A DNA stretch of 64,000 nucleotides from Loripinus fragilis (taxonomy: Eukaryota; Mollusca; Bivalvia; Lucinida; Lucinidae), in contig OZ026524.1 in NCBI GenBank assembly GCA_964019695.1, positions 65,417,066 to 65,481,065 on the forward strand. Direction: 5' to 3'. The stretch's first letter is position 1; every line of letters starts with the position of its first letter. The position numbers and the translations under genes are program-made. The notes below the pieces were generated by a model. It saw nothing but the letters and a program-made list of their open reading frames with translations, did no database searches and was not told the origin of the DNA. Below are positions 45,430 to 58,058 of this stretch, piece after piece.

Positions 45430-47340
45430 CCAAGTAGTTTAATAATGGAAAATGTATGGGAAAGTCCATTTTATATTGGCCACACATTGGAATTTCTAAG
45501 TTTTAATATAAATTGTGTTTGTCTTAGAAAATGGTGCAGACCCTGGTGAAGCGCCAGCTTTAGATGCCTATATTTTGTGAAGCATATGGCTCTCCACATA
45601 CTCCACAACAAACATTGTCTGCTTTCTCATCTGCTAGCGTAATTTGACTCCTTTCACATTGTTATCTCCCTTGGCAATCGCTCTTCAATTGAAAAATCGA
45701 TAAAGCTGTTTTTGAAAATGAAGGGGCAGATTGCTTATTAGTTACATTGCAAAACACATAGCGATGCTTTATAAGTCGATTGTTTGGCCTTTCGCCGCTA
45801 GAATGAGATATCTTATTCTAGAAATAAAATAAATTAATGTTTTCATATACATTTAATAAGTCTTCAGTAATTTTTTCACATTAATTAGTGTAAAATTAGT
45901 TTGATATCGAACTAAAATCGGCTTCTTCTTCAGGCAGGATATCGCTTCTTCTTCGGGCACGAAGTCGCAAAAAGCTATTTGAAACACATGCCAACTAATA
46001 AGGCAAACTTATCTTTTTACACGCGAGCATCGACAACTCAGAAGAGCCTCGGCCGCAAATGCACAGTCTCACCAGGGCATTTGCTGCTCGCACACACATC
46101 GGATAAATTGTTGTGTCCAAGCGCACATAAAGGCAGTGCATGTAGACGGAGGCTCAGACAAAAAATAGATCCCACCAGATAAGCATGCAGTAGCAAATGC
46201 ATGCTACCAAATAGACGTGCGTGTAGTTGGAAATAATGACTAAGCATATCGGCGATAAATGTCGAAATCGAACTACAAGTAAATACCTCCAATCATAGAC
46301 CCATTAAATTACATCATTTCTACACAACGTCCGCTAATGCGCAGGCTCGCGAGAATCATCGCTGCTCGTACACACAAATAAAGGACAAACTATGTGCAGT
46401 GGGTATATATTGGCGCATTTTACGTATATGCTTTCTATACCAAAATAGAGATAAGTACCTTACAGAAAGCAACACATCACGTCATAAATCAATCGAATAC
46501 CGTCGAATTACAAACGTGTGCCAGGCACGTGTGCTTTTATTGTTTTCAAAGAGCCCTGGGCATTGAATGAAAGGACCGGATGCACAGAAGTAGATTTTAA
46601 AATGGGCCCCGACGCGAGAAAACCTGACTTTGGTGCATGCGAACAACAAAGGCGCAGGCCTGTATTCCTATCCACGCAGTCTGATCAGCGCCTTTATTGT
46701 TCGCTTATTGGAAAGTTCAATGTCTAAACGTGTCTCATGCAAATTTCATTTTAACTAGTCTCTGTAGCTGAACAGACTGGTTTGAGTCTTACTCAGAAAC
46801 CCACAAGACAGGTTTCTCCCGAGATGGCCTTAATGTATCTTACCACTTATTTAAACCAGAAGACCCTGTTTAGACGTCAAGTGTATGGAATGTAATCATA
46901 GACAATGTAGACCTTGACTAAGAACGAAGCTTGCCAGACTCTTAACTGTTCGTATAGTATGGATGGAAATTATTGATACGGTGTATGGTACAATCTATGG
47001 CCAACACAGTCCTTAACGCACCCGCTCATTCCGAAAAAAGTCAGTCTAGGATGCTAAGAAATCATTGTTTTATCTCAAATATTCGGAATATTGGAATTAA
47101 TCATTATTTTATCATTTAATTTAACTATTTGTCTAATCTTTATTTGCGGAATCCTTTTTCTTTTAATCGTTTTCCATATTCCACTGTGTAATGTAAGGCA
47201 GCCGTATGCAGGTTGCCCCTTCACGTGTAATCTCGCGGAGATAACGCGGAACGAGACTGTTTGGCGCCTGCGCACTAACAATGTGAAAATTCTGATAATG
47301 GAGCTAGCGATTTTATATGGGTCATTAGCATGACAGCGGA
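45430..47340. other. No gene; composite SINE/MITE fragments
   Basis: A composite-repeat copy lies at 46,648-46,850 (CACGCAGTCTGATCAGCGCC and CTGTAGCTGAACAGACTGG). Weaker relatives are at about 46,053 and 46,330. No supported coding. Confidence 0.5.
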
Positions 47341-47346
47341 ACTAAA

Positions 47347-47368
47347 GGTCCCAGGAATTCCTGGGACC
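47347..47368. repeat. 22-bp perfect palindrome
   Basis: The sequence is an exact inverted repeat centred on GAATTC, reading GGTCCCAGGAA and its inverse with no spacer. It could be the centre of a worn fold-back element; I did not find longer arms. Confidence 0.8.
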
Positions 47369-47915
47369 AGCTCTGCAGACTTTACATGCTCTGAGTTTGA
47401 GCAAAGAAGGGAGATTATGCAGAGAAAATGTGTGTCCAGTAGCAGGAGTTTTCCTTGAACTCAGAATCTAGGCCAGGCTAACACAAAGTGGAATACTCTT
47501 TGCATTCTGGTAATTTCGCAGTGCGGAAAAATGTGTGGTAATGAGTTAAACCTAGTCAACACTTTTTCAGTTATGTTGGGATGGGTTGAACTAGCACTAA
47601 TCAAAAAGTGGCTGTGTCTACTAGTGCTTTGCAAACTGTTTGGATCCAGATCAGACCCTAACAAAACGTCGGACCTCTGTTTTCCATTCTGATGCCCGTT
47701 TGCACGCCCGTTTTGCGTTTCTCCAATAACGCTTTTTGTTTACTTATACGTTTATATGACGTGAACCATTTATCGCAATGACGCTGAGCGCGGGAGTTTG
47801 GAGTTCTGCCTGTTCCAAAAACTCCGTTATATCTGAAATAATTCAAATAACTGGAAAACCAGCCATGTTCGGTAAAACTGAAAATGGACACATGCCTGAG
47901 AAATATCAAATATAA

Positions 47916-48301
47916 ATACAGTCGAATCTCGTAATTTCGAAGAGATTTAATTTCAAATTATCGATAATTCGAACTATAGGAAGCTTGTGACACTGTGTCA
48001 ACAGGGACACAATAATTACAATTTGTGTTAGATTTAAGCCATTTCTTCATCAATCTAGGCATTCCCTTACACTTATATAGAAACCAGTATGAACATTTGT
48101 TGATGTAGTCAAATCAATTTCAATTTCCATTACTTCAATGAGGTCGGGTCTTTGATATGGCAGTTCACTGTCATATCTTTTCTTGTTACTGTATGGTATT
48201 TCTTTAAGCACCAACATTATGGATAGCTTCAACATTATTGTTTTACTCTCTCCTTTTCGGTAACATTCTTCTTCTTCTGTAAAGCTTTTACAGTCCGCCA
48301 A
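47916..48301. mobile_element. Possible pogo/Tigger-like end
   Basis: TACAGTCGAATCTCGTAATTTCGAA followed by ATTATCGATAATTCGAAC resembles the CAGTCGAA...TCGAAC ends of pogo-type elements. Only this end is visible. The adjacent minus-strand frame (48,050-48,301, 83 aa, Lys/Glu-rich, N-terminal MADCKSFTEEEECYRK) may be part of such an element, but I cannot assign it. Confidence 0.35.
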
Positions 48302-49685
48302 TAGGTATTAGATTCAATGTTACTTTGATTTTATTGCTCTCCTTTAAAACTATGTAACAAGTCGCCTTTTTCCTCTTAATCTCCTGTACTTAGGAGCTTT
48401 AGTAGAAGGTATAGAAGAAGTGCAGTGTATTATTCTATACTGAAGGACATTTAAAACGCACCACCTGTTTAAATGCTAATTTATGTCGAAAATTGAATAT
48501 TTTCATTATGTGAAAAATAAAATTGACAAGTTCCGTCATTTAGCTTGCATTCAATAAGAAAATCGAAACGCTGTGGCTTATGATTGCCGTGACGTCGCGA
48601 TAATTCTGATACAACTCAAATTCAAAAATTCACAGAGTACCCATACCTTCCATAATGAACGAAAAAAGTTTTCAAACCGATGTTTGTCCTTGAAAGCAAA
48701 AGGAAAGACAAAATCAAATCATGAAGTTTTATGCCTCTGGCAATGTTCATTACGTCTACATGACGTCATTGATTTTTGACGTAATTGGCCGTTTATATCC
48801 TAAGGAGCAGGAGTTATCAGAATATTTTGCTGTCAACAGATACTCCTCAATCAGTTGCATTAAACCCAAAAGTATCGCGACTTGCGCGGACGTCACCCGT
48901 CTGTTATTGATGTTTGAAAATTTAAAAATGACGTTAGCGTAGAAACGCCGCGAGTGGGAGTGTAATGAATAATTTCTGAAAACTTTTGTGTTTCCATTTG
49001 TTAAGACATCTGGCTACCACCTTAAAGTGTTTGTTTTTAAATTGAATCAAATTCACATTTGTCAGATAGCAATTGTTGAAAAACACTTACGTGGATATTA
49101 CGTCAGGAGGAACAGCATGATCAAATCGAAATCATGGCAAATGATGGTCCATTATGCAAGAGGATAAAAAATGAGAAAGAAAACATCCTCAAATCGATCA
49201 TGTGGAAGAGACAGAGAATATAAAATGGTGCGTTTTTTAAGTCCCTCAGTACATTTAAAATGCAATATCAAGCGGTGTACATGTAAGTGTTGTAATCATG
49301 TATATTATAGATCCACAATCTAAAGTTAATGGTAGATAATATTCTGTAGTTACATCGTCTAAACTTGATTAAAGATCAGATGATGTTGTTTATATTTTAT
49401 GATTGTGTCATACAATATGTCAGCAAACTAGTAAATTTCTAAAAGAAAAAACAATTTACTTAGCATTAGAATGGAATAGCCTTATAAAAGTGATAATTGT
49501 CTTTATAGACATTTTAAACTTTCTTATCGTTCTTTCAGTCGTATTTGTATTCAAACAGTTGAAAAGAATGTATATGATAATGCATTTTCTAAAACAAATC
49601 TAACAATGTAAATGAAAATCATTTTACAAACTACATTAGGCCTTATTCAAATTAATGTTTATATACGAGAGGTATCAAATGTTTA
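48302..49685. other. No recognised feature
   Basis: Two + frames of 68 and 73 aa (48,573-48,942) overlap and are unrecognised. A TGACGTCA palindrome (CRE-like core) is at about 48,759-48,766, which may be chance. Confidence 0.4.
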
Positions 49686-49687
49686 TA

Positions 49688-49972
49688 CATGGGCTTATCC
49701 AGAAGGTTTTGTCAGAGGGGGTCGAAAAAATTTAGTTTATGAGGGGTGGCCACTATAAGCGGGCCATCATTGGTTCACCTGCAAAACGCCATTTAATTTC
49801 GTTTCGCTGGTGTGCTGATGATGGCTCAACATTGAATGCTGGCTTGATAGCTTTGTGATTTTTAGGGGATCCGTACCAATATTGCTAGCCTAAGGAATCC
49901 TTTACTGTTGTGATTTTTTCAGGGGGGAGGGGGGTCTGGACCATCTGTCACCCCTCTGGATCCGCGCATGTT
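49688..49972. mobile_element. MITE family M5, copy 2
   Basis: The right end CCCCTCTGGATCCGCGCATG is shared exactly in its core with 32,596-32,615. The left end near 49,688 (CATGGGCTTATCCAGAAGG) is its imperfect inverse. It sits about 75 bp upstream of the splice acceptor of GMC copy 2, so the reading frame running from 49,910 into the gene is transposon and intron sequence. Confidence 0.6.
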
Positions 49973-50033
49973 AAATCATTTTTGGTTAATGCAAAACACA
50001 GTCATTGTGATAGAAATGATGCCATAATTACTT

Positions 50034-50046
50034 TATTTTATTACAG
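50034..50046 (+). other. Splice acceptor upstream of GMC copy 2
   Basis: TTTATTTTATTACAG is followed by AATACACTCAGGATACGCAATA and the start ATG at 50,069. The post-acceptor sequence is nearly identical to copy 1, supporting a spliced 5' untranslated leader. Confidence 0.6.
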
Positions 50047-50068
50047 AATACACTCAGGATACGCAATA

Positions 50069-51880
50069 ATGGAGCAGACAAACCTGACTTATATCGTTCT
50101 CACGGTGGCGCTGTTAATTGCCTACTACTCTATGTCACAATCTTCCAAAGAACAGACAATACTAACAGACACGCTGGAAGAAGAATATGACTACATTGTT
50201 GTTGGTGCTGGGTCAGCTGGTTCAGTCGTTGCTTCTCGGCTCTCGGAAGATAAGGACAAAAAGGTGCTCCTCCTTGAGGCCGGAGGTCATTATGATGAAA
50301 ATCCAATGTTGCATGTGCCGTATTACTTTTTCAATTTAGAACACACAGAACATGATTGGGAATATTACACAGAGCCTCAGAAGGTTTCTTGTCTAGGCCT
50401 CAAAGAACAAAGAGGATTTTGGCCTCGTGGAAAAGTTCTTGGAGGAAGTAGTATGTTAAATGGCATGCAATATACACGAGGATCGAAGTATGACTATGAT
50501 GAGTGGGAGCAGAATGGGTGTACTGGTTGGAGTTATAAAGAAGTGCTACCATACTTTCTGAAGTCTGAAGATATTCAAATCCCCGAACTCAAGGATTCTC
50601 CATATCACTCCAGTGGTGGGCCTCTGTCAGTTGAGAGTGGTAAAGCTACACCTTTAGCTGAGATGTATATGAACGCAGGTAGGGAGTTAGGATATAACAT
50701 TACTGATTACAACGGTGAGGATCAAGAAGGGTTTAATTACATCCAGGAGACAACAAGAAATGGAGTCCGGAGCAGCACAAGCGTTGAATATTTAGGGAAT
50801 ACAGCTAGCCGAAATAATCTGCATATTGCCGTCAACAGCTTCGTTACAAAGTTAGAAATTGATAATAGCAGAGCAATTGGGGTCTATGTAATAAGAAAAT
50901 CAAGAAAGTTTTTCATTAAAGCAAGAACCGAGATAATACTGTCAGTTGGAGCGATTAGTTCTCCCCAAATTCTGATGTTAAGTGGTGTCGGTCCAAAGGC
51001 TCATTTAGAATCTCTAGGAATAAAGGTGAAAGCTGATCTACCAGTGGGTCAGAACTTACAAGATCATTTGATGACATTAATGTTCACTAAGATTGATTTT
51101 CCCTATGGTCTGAATGGAAATCTCCTAGAAAGCTGGTGGACAAAATTTAAGTATAATATATTTGGAAAGGGACCAATGGCAAAGTCGAGCTTAGATGGCT
51201 CTGGATTCTTCTATAATGACGCAAGCAGGCGAGGAAATAGCTACCCTGACATCCAGTTCATCTTCATAAGTGCACTTTCAAAGGACAACTTTTTCAACTT
51301 TAAAGATGAGGTTGTTGCGGAGCAATTGGCTAAAAGTTCGATTGACAATGGGTTCACTACCGTTGTCAGTATCAGTCATCCGAAAAGCAAAGGTGTCCTT
51401 ACACTTAAAAGTACAGACCCGTTTGACTACCCAGCGCTAGATCCTAAATACTTGTCAGATCAAAGGGATATCAACGATTTTATCGCTGCTTTTAGAATTT
51501 GGGAAAGATTCATAGAAACTTCAACCATGCAGTCATTGGGAGCTAAGGTAGAGCATGCCAAAATATCTTTCTGCTCCAAACATGAGTTCCGTTCAGATGA
51601 ATTCTGGGAGTGTGTTGCACGCCATCTGGCGGTGACTGTTTATCATCACTGCGGTACATGCAAAATGGGAGCAACCAATGACCCTACTACTGTTGTAGAT
51701 CCACAAGGTCGTGTTAAAGGTATAAAAGGACTGCGTGTAGTAGATGCTTCAATTTTTCCAAATGTGACAGCTGGAAATACTAACGTACCAACAATAATGG
51801 CTGCTGAAAAGATATCAGATGCTATCAGAGGGATTGACAGCGTTAAGACTTTCAGAGATAAGATCAGAGACTTGAAATGA
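50069..51880 (+). CDS. GMC oxidoreductase, FAD-dependent (glucose/choline dehydrogenase-like), intact
   Basis: 603 aa, a normal length for animal GMC enzymes, encoded in one exon. Residues 6-22 are hydrophobic (YIVLTVALLIAYYSM), a likely signal anchor or signal peptide. The ADP-binding fold starts at residue 41 (DYIVVGAGSAGS), with Glu70 in LLLEAG placed to bind the FAD ribose. GMC signature 1 is at 119-145 (PRGKVLGGSSMLNG) and signature 2 at 294-308 (GAISSPQILMLSGVG). The active site lies in YHHCGTCKMG (525-534), with the second catalytic position in AGNTNVP (568-574), an Asn as in choline oxidases. The family oxidises alcohol groups on sugars, choline or other small molecules; the substrate here cannot be read from sequence. 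I chose the ATG at 50,069 because the frame upstream is intron and MITE sequence and copy 1 starts at the same place. A likely poly-A signal AATAAA is at 52,047-52,052. Confidence 0.95.
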   Translation: MEQTNLTYIVLTVALLIAYYSMSQSSKEQTILTDTLEEEYDYIVVGAGSAGSVVASRLSEDKDKKVLLLEAGGHYDENPMLHVPYYFFNLEHTEHDWEYYTEPQKVSCLGLKEQRGFWPRGKVLGGSSMLNGMQYTRGSKYDYDEWEQNGCTGWSYKEVLPYFLKSEDIQIPELKDSPYHSSGGPLSVESGKATPLAEMYMNAGRELGYNITDYNGEDQEGFNYIQETTRNGVRSSTSVEYLGNTASRNNLHIAVNSFVTKLEIDNSRAIGVYVIRKSRKFFIKARTEIILSVGAISSPQILMLSGVGPKAHLESLGIKVKADLPVGQNLQDHLMTLMFTKIDFPYGLNGNLLESWWTKFKYNIFGKGPMAKSSLDGSGFFYNDASRRGNSYPDIQFIFISALSKDNFFNFKDEVVAEQLAKSSIDNGFTTVVSISHPKSKGVLTLKSTDPFDYPALDPKYLSDQRDINDFIAAFRIWERFIETSTMQSLGAKVEHAKISFCSKHEFRSDEFWECVARHLAVTVYHHCGTCKMGATNDPTTVVDPQGRVKGIKGLRVVDASIFPNVTAGNTNVPTIMAAEKISDAIRGIDSVKTFRDKIRDLK

Positions 51881-52046
51881 AACCAACAATCGCTTACACA
51901 CTATTATTATTCAAGTATAGTATATAATTACTGGCAGCCACTTACGAGTGCGTAATTGAATAGTTTTGTATTTCTCAACGAAATCACTTGTTGTGTGTAC
52001 TCAAAGAACCGCCTCAATTAGACAATTCTTTTGAGCACCCAGGATA

Positions 52047-52052
52047 AATAAA
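52047..52052 (+). promoter_or_regulatory. Candidate polyadenylation signal of the GMC gene
   Basis: Canonical AATAAA 167 bases after the stop codon, in an A-rich context. Placement is plausible; use is inferred. Confidence 0.45.
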
Positions 52053-52666
52053 AACAATTTCCTATTAAAGGAATCGTTAAGCTGGACCGATGCAGTTGTG
52101 TCTTTTAGGGATAGCCATATTTGAGAGGAGTATCATTGGATATACGGTCAGAATTTTAGTGGTACCGCGAGCAGAGCAGTAAAACATTATTTCCAAACGA
52201 TTATCGGACGATATACCTCCCCAAATTAAATTTTTGAAGATGGTTATGATGTGATTTGACAGTCTCCTCTCAAATAAGTTCGTTGCTGCGCAAAGGCGTA
52301 CGTCATCGAATGAAATATGACGTAATTAATAATGTCAAACTATTTCCGACAGTAAATTGCAGGATATACTGTCACAAATTTTTGACGTTATCCAATCAGA
52401 CGTCACGTTACAAATAATCTGGAAAAAGGGATCCTTCAGAAATAGAGAGAACCTACAATATAAGAAAACAAAACAGCAGGCTCGGTTTTTTTGAGTCTGT
52501 TCATGAGAACTAATGGAAAGTGCAACAATTCTTACACTTAAGCTGTATTGTGCTTTCTTTCAGAACCCAATATTCCTAAAGGACCAGATTATGAAAAATC
52601 AACACTATATTGCAACACTATAAAGCAAGTGCATTAGAATTACATATTTACCACACCACATTGGTG

Positions 52667-52820
52667 AAGCAAATCTCAGTCCAATCTGCACATCTAACCA
52701 GTCTGGACAGTGCATTTTAGTTTGCATCTACAAAGTATTTAAATTAGATGCACATACTCGTCGCATAATTTGCTATTCACATAAGTAAGATGTGCCTTAT
52801 ATGCATGAGCTGCTTACAAT
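52667..52820 (+). other. 3' flank shared between the GMC copies
   Basis: This matches 30,560-30,715 downstream of copy 1 (CTCAGTCCAATCTGCACATC, CAGTCTGGACAGTGCA, GATGCACATAC, TGTGCCTTATATGCATGAGC). It marks the duplicated block as extending at least this far. Confidence 0.7.
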
Positions 52821-53430
52821 TTGTAAGCGGATGGTTTTTCTTCTTCTAGTTTCTAACAATAAACACTTGGAATAGCTACTTGTAAATACAATTGATCAGA
52901 TTGGTAAAACTTCAAACTTGTGGCTGTTATCTTAACTAACAGCGTTGTTTCTCATCAAATGCTGTATTCGATGGTGCTTTATTTGGTAAAATGCCACATT
53001 ACACGTTTCTAGTTTTCCAACTTAAGAAAGGTATTACAAGAACTAAATATCCAGCCACAAGAGGTAGCAGTATGCGCATGTTTACTAATGTTTTAACATA
53101 AAAATGGAATGGCTGGCTTATACTCGCTCATACGGACTTGTTTAACCCATATACAATGTAATCATAGCGTCTTCTTTATGGAACATAGACAAACAGTGCA
53201 TAATAGCTTGACAGGTGTCTTCAACAAAGATTCACATAACCATAAGCATCGGATCTGCATATGCACATGTACAAAATAGTTTTCTTATTATAAAAAAAAA
53301 AACAGAAATGCTTATAGTGTTAATAATATGCCCTTCAATATTTCACTAAAGTACTGCCGCATTAATAAGAAACGCGAAAAATCGACTTTAAGTACACCTT
53401 TCCACATTATTTTCTCTTGAGCTTTTCAAT
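52821..53430. other. No gene; repeat fragment
   Basis: CATAGCGTCTTCTTTATGGAACATAGACAAACAGTGCA at about 53,166-53,203 resembles 59,156-59,192 just before the hairpin at 59,201. The block 53,350-53,430 (AAAGTACTGCCGCATTAAT...CTTGAGC) resembles 58,314-58,395 in the same orientation. Confidence 0.5.
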
Positions 53431-53432
53431 AT

Positions 53433-56400
53433 TAGTAGAGGAGCCAGGGTTCAAAAATGTCAAAAATAAGCATTTAGGTATGTCCCCTTTTTAGCAGAAT
53501 TTTCACTTGTTTTATCCTTTAGTATATAGTTTAGGCGGTATGAAACCAGATATTGCACTCAATTTAAGTCTTGCAAACATACCTGTAACAGTGTGTTTAT
53601 TACGTTACCCCTAATTTTATAAAAAACAAAAATATGTAATTAAGTCTATTTAGGTAGAAGTTGAAATGTTTAAATGAACAAAACATTATGCAATATGTAA
53701 GAACATGCTATTCTCTACACATATGGATGTTTTTAAAAGTTGTTTGGGTCCATTATAATGTCATTTACGTTACATTTTAACTATACCCTTAAAATTATTG
53801 ATATTTTGCTAAAAAGTTTCATTTGACAAAATTTTCAATATGTGTTTAGCTTCAGGATAACATGTATTTAAAAGAGCGTTGACTGACCATTTCAAAACTG
53901 CAAACAGATACGTTCTAAGATAAATACTTTGTCATTTATAAGCTGTTTTATTAAATGACCATAGATAATACTTTATATAAGTTTAGAACCTCTTAAGTTT
54001 GAAAAAAAGCATGCAATTTTTTTCTGTTAGCTTTTAAACACCTTATGATAATTGTTTTGATATCACCGACTTAACAGTAATACTTTACAACATTTCTGAG
54101 GTAAAATATCATTTTGTTGTTCGATTTTCAATATGTAACGTATAAAACAAAGTTGAAGAGAAAGCAAATATTGGACAATAGTTTAAATTATACATCACTG
54201 GAAAGTTTATTTCATTAAAAAAGGAGGGGGCTGTGTTTGATAGGCATAAAAAGAGCATTTGTTCCAAAAGAAGAAGTTATCAGTACTAATTAGGAGACTT
54301 TGTATATGGTTCTATTTTTTTTCTTTTTAGAAATTGTATACTTCTTGACTTTAAAACAAAGCACATTGTTTGCTAATTTTCTATGTTATGTTATGCAATT
54401 TATAAACTTATCAAATGATAAGTCTGTTGCAACATCTCAATTAGGATACATTCCCTTAAGCTTGCAAAGTCAAATTTGCTAAAGTAACATATAAATAACT
54501 ATAGATAAACAAATCATATATCATGATTATCTATTTGTCTATACCATTTTCGATTTTCAACTATGCCTGAAAACCTAAATCAAAATTAGATGTTTGCACA
54601 TTTTTTTCTTTTAATTGAACAAAACAATCTCATAAGTATTCAGAAGCAGCCAAAACTTTATGTGGAACCTGTTTACACTCATCACAATATATAAAATAGT
54701 AAATAACATATCTGTTCTATCAAATCAGATTCATTTATTATAAAATATCTAAGAATTTCTGAAATGATGTGTGGATGTTGGAAACTTTGTTTGTAGTTGT
54801 TCCTATTGGTTATGGGAGTTTTGTATTGGGCCTTTGTTTTCTAATTTGTTTCTAGTTCAACAATCATATTGGCAAGGAAGAAAGCTGGTTGCTTCATTTT
54901 AATTATATTGTAGATATCTGTGTTCCATGTCCCTTCCTTAATGTGCAGTGGGTCAGTCAGGAGTCTGTGCCTGAGACATTTCCTAATCATGGTCACTTAT
55001 AGAAAGAAGACATTTGCTGGCAATCTAGACAGCATCACTCCTTTATGTATACAAAAAATTAAAATGTTGTTTACATTACATAAAAATTAAGGAAACATAA
55101 GCGTTTGTTATCATTTATTCTTTAAGAGAGTGGCTCTGTTATGCAAATTTTGTAAGCCGCATCTATTTATGCATATATCAAAACTCAGAAGGTGACTTTT
55201 AATTTTATTCTAGTGATGAACTTTAATTTTGGCTCATTTTTAACATGGCTTTCATTGTTTGATTAATGAAACTGATAGTCCTTTAAACTTAACACTACTA
55301 GTCATTTGTCAAAGCTATGCAAAACTGAATGGGTTATTCAAAATGAATTATTGCTGTTGAAATTGTGAAATCATCCATAAAGATGGGTTTTACATGGAAA
55401 GGCAGTGATCATATCCAAGAAATCTAGATTTCTTCAGTTGTAATTTACGGTACCAAATTTACTTTTTAAAATTTCAACAGAGCCGAATTTAACTAGGACG
55501 CATTAAAATTACTGTTTAAAAGATTATTTACGTTTATCAGAATGTTGATAGGAATAGCAATATCTTAGAGTAAAAATAGCAGTCAAAAGATCAAACTTAG
55601 TTTTAGCAATTAGTGCTAATATAGCTAATGTTAAGTTCTACCATAATATCATAATACCATCGCAGTCATTTGACCCCATTTTAAACAAACTGTAGCAGGA
55701 ATCATGTCAATTGATTCATTTTATGTGCGTTAAACAATAGATGGGTTGTAAACACATTAGGGTATTGAGACAAAAAGGCGTACATTAAATTATCTACTGT
55801 GCTAATAAAATAGTAATTATATGGACAATAGAGAAGACACAATAGTTAGTATCATTACTAACACAAATAATAGATTTACTTGTTATGCTCAGGATGTATG
55901 CATAAACTTAACAAATAGTATGTATGCATGTTTAATTTGTCTGTCGCTCTTTTTTATCAATCGTCTGCATAAGAAATTGTATTTCTTTCGATTTGTAAAA
56001 GTATCATGATACATCTCAGATAGTGATAACATTGTCTCTATTGCCAATTGCACTATAAGTAAGTATGATACAGCATAACATTCGTTGAGTATACTATCTG
56101 AAAGTATTCTTTGAAAGTAGCATAAGTATGGGTTTTGTTTTTATTACAAGAACTATCAATAATCCATAAATATAGCATCGTTTAACAAGTTGGTACATGT
56201 TTTATGGGTATTGATTAGTTAGTTTTAAGGACTGAATTACGGTTGTTATAATTACTTATTGTGAGTGTAAAAAATAATAGTGTCCTGCTGAATAAAAAAA
56301 AACATTAAAGCAGATTCTATCATGTATGCTGATAAGCTCTGTAGCTAAATAGCAAATGTCTGCAAACATTCTGGAATATATGATCAATCAAGTCCTATTC

Positions 56401-58058
56401 TAGAAAGATTATTTTTCTCAAGGTCCTGATTATCGAAGTCTAATCATTTAGAAACGTCTACAATACTAACAGTGCAGGGGAACTTTTCCAACTTATTAAC
56501 AGACATGTGTCTGTTTCTAAAGTATTAAAATGGTAAGATAGAATAAATGCTGTCCTGTTTCATTGCTTCACAAACGTATAGATCCAGGCAACACAATGAT
56601 TAAAGTAATGATCTTTATATTTTTGTTATTTACGTTACCACTTTAAATAATACTCTTTTTCCAAAGCGAATACACTGTAGATATTAAAATATTATAACCC
56701 AAGGATAGCTAAGGTGGGTGCTAAATCAGAGACTTAAATCATCTTGATTTCCACAAACTTCAGTTTTGTTTCATATGACACCGATGAAGGTATCTTCAAT
56801 GTTTCACTTCTTGATTTGGACTTCTGCTTGGAATATCTTACATTTTTTAGAGTTTTAAGGTATATTTGTTTGCCCTATTGTTTTAAATATAGCTGCTGTA
56901 ACGAATAACTGTTTATAAATGGATTTATTTGATGGCTTTAACAATGTGTGATGGATCTGACTATGTAACTGCGTGCTTTTTATTTATTCATAGAGCTGTT
57001 GATGGTGAAAGAAAATGTCTTGTATATGTCATTTAACGCCATTTAATGTATAACAAGAAGCAAATACATGGTAGTGGTACAGATTTTAAAGAATCATTTA
57101 AGCTTTTTGAAACAATTGAGTTATGAATAATAAATAGTTATCTATTATCTATTTACATGATACCTAAAGCATATACTTAATGGCATTTATGTGCTTTATT
57201 TTCAAGTTTTTCCCTTTAAACCAAATATGATTCTGTTGATGTTGCATCTCATTCATATTAAATGTTTAAAAATACAATATTTCAAATCTAATTTTGAGCA
57301 CTAAGATGGTAGTCAATTTCATTTTCACCTACTAGCTGTTTGAACGCATATACACAGAACATTGCACAAAAATATGGTTTTAAAAGAAAGTAACGCATAT
57401 AACAGAACTTCCAGGTGCCTAAACTTATATTATTATAATGCTATTAAGCTGCATCCAATATAATAATATCAATAATAACGATATGTAAGAAAACGATGCA
57501 AATGATAATAACACTATACTAGGAGTTTCCTTATTATCTAATTGTAACGTATTAGACTTGGCTATTGCATGGTAAATGCACATGTTCATCAAAAGCTTAC
57601 ATACATTTTATAATATATAAAGTAATTAAGAAAATCTTAATTTACAAAAATCTCCCTCCACAAGTATTATGGCAGCCCATGGCCATGTAAACAATAGTAA
57701 TATAGTTGAATGTAAGTAACGTATATAACAATTATGTAAGCGTAAGTCATTTAAACTTATTGTAAGTTTGGTGCTTTTGATTAAATTAATGTAAAGCAAT
57801 ATGCAGATACTAGGAAATGTGACCTATCTGGTCTAAATAACTTTTCTTTTCAGTAATGTAGCGAATAGCCTACTACATGAAGACTGCATGAGGGTAGCTG
57901 TGGTTACCCCATAAATAAACATCTTTTGCAAGACTTAAAATTTGTGCAATATCTGTTTTCACAACTCTGAAACACCATACTAACTGAGGATATAGTCTAA
58001 AGTTCTGCTACTTTCCGGCCACTTTTTTCCAATTTTTGAATCTCTGGCTCCCCTACTA
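53433..58058. repeat. AT-rich gene-free block with inverted ends, ~4.6 kb
   Basis: TAGTAGAGGAGCCAGGGTTCAAAAAT at the left is matched in imperfect inverse at the right (ATTTTTGAATCTCTGGCTCC then CCTACTA). Inside I find only short unrecognised frames, a repeat shared with 12.2 kb (53,600-53,960), and a family R2-like segment at 54,780-54,960. It may be one large non-autonomous element or two unrelated copies of the same end. Confidence 0.45.

Noticed and set aside
48753..48770. CRE-like TGACGTCA as a promoter element
   Set aside because: An 8-bp palindrome alone is weak evidence, and no supported gene begins nearby.
49910..50068. N-terminal extension of the GMC reading frame (53 codons upstream of the chosen ATG)
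   Set aside because: It is made of MITE end and intron sequence, crosses a good splice acceptor, and has no counterpart in copy 1, whose homologous start is at the downstream ATG.
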